A program made the translations under genes and the position numbers. The notes beneath the pieces are model-generated. The model was not told the origin of the DNA, did not search any database, and saw nothing but the letters and a program-made list of their open reading frames with translations. 8,456 bases of DNA, from the NCBI GenBank assembly GCA_013349595.1, contig DUZI01000067.1:1-8456 (forward strand). Direction: 5' to 3'. This DNA is from Nitrospirota bacterium. GTDB lineage: Bacteria > Nitrospirota > Thermodesulfovibrionia > Thermodesulfovibrionales > Dissulfurispiraceae. Positions 6,386 through 8,456 of the stretch are shown here, piece by piece (within the stretch, counting starts at the first letter, position 1; each line of letters begins with the position of its first letter).

Positions 6386-7533
6386 TGGGACTACTAAACT
6401 GGACAGGGCTATCGCCATTATTTATCATTTTGCTTGTAATATTTTTTATTTCATGGTTTACAGGCTTTTTTACTATCATTCGCAAATTTAATTCAAGGGC
6501 AAAGAGGATTTTTGTATCAATATTATTAATATTTGGCATAATCATAATGTTATTTCCCTTAAAAGGGATAAATCAAGAGGGTATAAGCAGATTAGAGGTT
6601 TTTATCCTTTTTGCCTTTTTTTGGTTTATAAATCCTATGGTTTGTATCGTGGGATTATATGAAACTGTTAGGTCTATAAAATACATATACAATAAAGATA
6701 ACTCAAGACCTTTTGTCGCTTCATTTGACCCTGAGCGCCGCAATTTCCTTAAAGGTGCCTCGATCTGTTCAATAGGTTTTCTTAATGCTGGTGTATTTGT
6801 AAGACCACTCATCATACCAGATAGGATGCTACAGATTAGAGACTATTCAATGGAGATAAAAAATAATAAAGCCCTTGATATAGCCTTTATATCTGATTTA
6901 CATGCCGGCTTTTTCCTCTCACAAAAACTTTTGCAAAATGTCTCTTCAATTATTAAAGAGAGAAGACCAGATTATATATTCATTGGTGGGGATATTGTTG
7001 ACCATAACACAGGCGATTTAAGAGAGATAGATGGGTTTGTTGATGAATTAACTAGAATATGCCCTGTAATAGCAGTCCTCGGTAATCATGACATTTTAAG
7101 TGGTGCAAAGGCAGTGGAGGGCTTTTTAAAAGACAAGGGCGTAGTTGTATTAAGAGACAGCGGATTTATTATTTCAGAAAACATCTCTGTTTATGGACTA
7201 AAAGACGACATGCACGAGCAAATAAAGGCTGACTTTGAGAGTGTAGATGATAAGCCATTGCTAATCCTCACACACAATCCAGCAGGACTTTATAAACTTC
7301 AAAGGGTTTTATTGTCTAAATCACAACTTGTCTTTGCAGGACATACACACGGAGGGCAGATAAGACTACCTGTTATCGGGGCAATGGTCAATCCTGGAGG
7401 GAAGGAGTTTCAACCCGGCATAAATAATATCAAAGATATGCCACCAATCCTCATAACTACAGGTATTGGTTACACTGGCATACCCTTAAGGATAAATTGT
7501 GAACCTGAGGTTGTGTTTGTTAAAATGAGATAA
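6385..7533 (+). CDS. Membrane-anchored calcineurin-like metallophosphoesterase
   Basis: A 382-residue protein. Three membrane stretches (about 9-32, 42-59, 70-92) come first, then a cytosolic stretch and ERRNFLKG (R118-R119) followed by a hydrophobic run to about 139, which resembles an internal twin-arginine or membrane-anchor signal. The phosphoesterase domain has the full dimetal set: SDLHAG (D171, H173), GGDIVD (D203), GNHD (N234, H235), THNP (H297) and GHTHGGQ (H320, H322). The layout resembles YkuE/YaeI-type enzymes, a class that includes the chlamydial UDP-diacylglucosamine hydrolase LpxG, so a phospholipid or lipid-linked sugar phosphate is a reasonable guess for the substrate. It is translated from TAATG overlapping the epimerase stop, with AAGG at 6374-6377. 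All metal ligands are intact. Confidence 0.88.
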   Translation: MGLLNWTGLSPLFIILLVIFFISWFTGFFTIIRKFNSRAKRIFVSILLIFGIIIMLFPLKGINQEGISRLEVFILFAFFWFINPMVCIVGLYETVRSIKYIYNKDNSRPFVASFDPERRNFLKGASICSIGFLNAGVFVRPLIIPDRMLQIRDYSMEIKNNKALDIAFISDLHAGFFLSQKLLQNVSSIIKERRPDYIFIGGDIVDHNTGDLREIDGFVDELTRICPVIAVLGNHDILSGAKAVEGFLKDKGVVVLRDSGFIISENISVYGLKDDMHEQIKADFESVDDKPLLILTHNPAGLYKLQRVLLSKSQLVFAGHTHGGQIRLPVIGAMVNPGGKEFQPGINNIKDMPPILITTGIGYTGIPLRINCEPEVVFVKMR

Positions 7534-7562
7534 TCAATAACTGGGGATATGTAGGCAAAAGA

Positions 7563-8197
7563 ATGAACGATAAAGAGATAAGGAAAATTTACAGTATTAT
7601 TGAGGACTACCATAAAGAATACTTAATTAAACATGGTGTCAAACTTCCTAAACTATTTAATAAGGATGGCTCTTATGTCAAAGATGCCCTTGTTTTAATT
7701 TATCTTGCAAGGTTTTACCCAAATACTGTTTCTGTAGTGAAAGATGAATTGACAGGTTTCATGAGAAGATTTTATCCAAACATTAATGATGTTCAACAAG
7801 CAAGACATTTAGGGGCACAAAAAGGTTAGTTTATCGCTTCAGGAGGCAGAGACAAAATGTCCATGTCAAAAAAATTGGAGAATACAGATTAATAAGTCTT
7901 GAAAGGCCCTATCCTAATTTCAAGGGTCATAGAATAGAGCAGGCAAGCGATTGGGATAAGATAAAGTTGCAATATGGCAATCGCTGTGCTTCCTGTGGTT
8001 ATTAAGAAGGCAAGAAAAATATACATTATCCAAATACGATTACAAAGTTACATAAATCTCATATTAATCCCTTAAAACCACTTAGAGAGGGCAATATAAT
8101 CCCTCAATGCCAAAAGTGTAATAGGGCATACAGAAATTACTGGATTTTTGATGAGAGGGGAAGGGTAAGAGGTCTTACAAATCCTTCTATTAATTAA
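7563..8197 (+). pseudogene. Broken HNH endonuclease gene, type II restriction-enzyme-like
   Basis: Three lesions split a reading frame of about 211 codons. The intact first part encodes 88 residues ending QQARHLGAQKG, then TAG (7827-7829), probably a former tryptophan codon. The same frame continues FIASGGRDKMSMSK to a run of seven A (7868-7874). Adding one A there restores GEYRLISLERPYPNFKGHR. A TAA (8003-8005) interrupts after CASCGY, and the frame then runs on to 8197. The C-terminal part has two Cys pairs (CASC at 7985-7996, CQKC at 8108-8119), KSHINP with the likely catalytic His at 8060-8062, and GNIIPQC...N, the zinc-bound HNH nuclease fold. I recall similar intact proteins annotated as restriction endonucleases, but specificity is unknown. 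No methyltransferase partner is in the window. The remaining 88-residue product lacks the nuclease domain. Confidence 0.75.
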
Positions 8198-8233
8198 AAA
8201 ATGCGATTTAGAAATCAAGAAAAGAATTTATAC

Positions 8234-8456
8234 CCAAAATCGGTGATAGAACTAAAAAGCTTAGTAAAATCAGCAAGTAAGATAGGAAGTGCTAAGATAG
8301 GAAGGGCTGGTGAAGGATTTTTATACGACACCTCGTAAAAAAAAGTTTGTAGGGCTTTGTTATAAGGCATTGTTTTAAATGTATAAATCAAAATTATAAA
8401 TAAAATTTGTCGATTATAAAAAGCCTGAAACAGCCCTTCCTAAGCGCTATTTTAAG
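8234..8456 (-). mobile_element. Third repeat copy, inverted and lacking the inner element (runs to window end)
   Basis: Read on the minus strand this matches the outer layers of the compound repeat. CCCAAAATCGGTGATAGAAC (8234-8253) corresponds to the right outer end. The other end at 8441-8456 (AGCGCTATTTTAAG) corresponds to the left outer end but has lost the GGG terminus. A small tandem copy of GATAGGAAG (8281-8289 and 8296-8304) lies between the outer end and the MITE. The copy is more diverged than copies 1 and 2. It follows the nuclease pseudogene directly and could fold into a long hairpin acting as a transcription end. Confidence 0.7.
8300..8440 (-). mobile_element. 141-base MITE with GGAAGGG inverted ends
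   Basis: The inverted ends GGAAGGGCTGGTGAAGG (from 8300) and, on the minus strand, GGAAGGGCTGTTTCAGG (from 8440) match at 22 of the first 26 positions and share TTTTTATA and then CGAC. TA borders both sides (8298-8299 and 8441-8442). The interior is AT-rich, too short to code, and aligns loosely with the arms of the 1889-2240 layer on each side of its inner element. Confidence 0.75.

Noticed and set aside
6133..6815. Several 76-81 codon minus-strand frames in the epimerase and phosphoesterase genes
   Set aside because: All are antisense to intact, motif-rich genes and have no family features.
7827..7829. Recoding of TAG in the nuclease gene
   Set aside because: A frameshift and a second in-frame stop (TAA) occur downstream and no recoding signal is visible, so a pseudogene is simpler.

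Overview
The window is AT-rich bacterial DNA with one gene direction (+) throughout. It looks like an accessory envelope or glycoconjugate locus worn down by small mobile elements. The genes (cobalamin-type radical SAM enzyme, membrane-anchored family 2 glycosyltransferases, nucleotide-sugar epimerase, membrane phosphoesterase with a twin-arginine-like motif) suggest a Gram-negative anaerobe. The composition would suit lineages such as Nitrospirota or anammox Planctomycetes, but taxonomy cannot be fixed from this sequence.

Layout: 1-320 is the right part of a compound repeat. 389-1849 is a B12-domain radical SAM protein. 1873-2283 is a complete copy of the same repeat, about 95% identical over the shared 320 bases, so the radical SAM gene lies between two direct copies. 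2322-2570 is a decayed hicA toxin gene, followed by an intact hicB antitoxin (2563-2901). hicB overlaps a family 2 glycosyltransferase (2894-3841). After a short gap comes a second, polytopic glycosyltransferase (4005-5213). A 58-base fragment of the repeat lies at 5269-5326, just ahead of an extended SDR epimerase (5354-6385). The epimerase overlaps a calcineurin-like phosphoesterase (6385-7533) by one base. 7563-8197 is a pseudogene of an HNH endonuclease resembling a type II restriction enzyme. 8234-8456 is a shorter, inverted relative of the repeat.

The most interesting structure is the repeat. It resolves into three nested layers. (i) Outer ends read CCCAAAA...TTTTGGG and in copy 2 are flanked by a perfect TTCTTA direct repeat. 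(ii) Inside is a MITE-like layer with roughly 33-base inverted ends starting GGAAGGG, bordered by TA. (iii) Inside that is a 224-base element with 22-base inverted ends of the CCCAAATACAGCGATA type, flanked by TTTTG on both sides. The inverted copy at the window end has a MITE layer of only 141 bases without layer (iii), which is what an unoccupied insertion site should look like.

The two glycosyltransferases and the epimerase could build and modify a sugar on a lipid or surface polymer. The phosphoesterase could act on a phosphorylated lipid or sugar at the membrane, and the radical SAM enzyme could modify a lipid or sugar. These pathway links rest on gene neighbourhood and are inference. 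The two defence or stability genes (hicA and the HNH nuclease) are both dead, in line with decay of former mobile or defence cargo.
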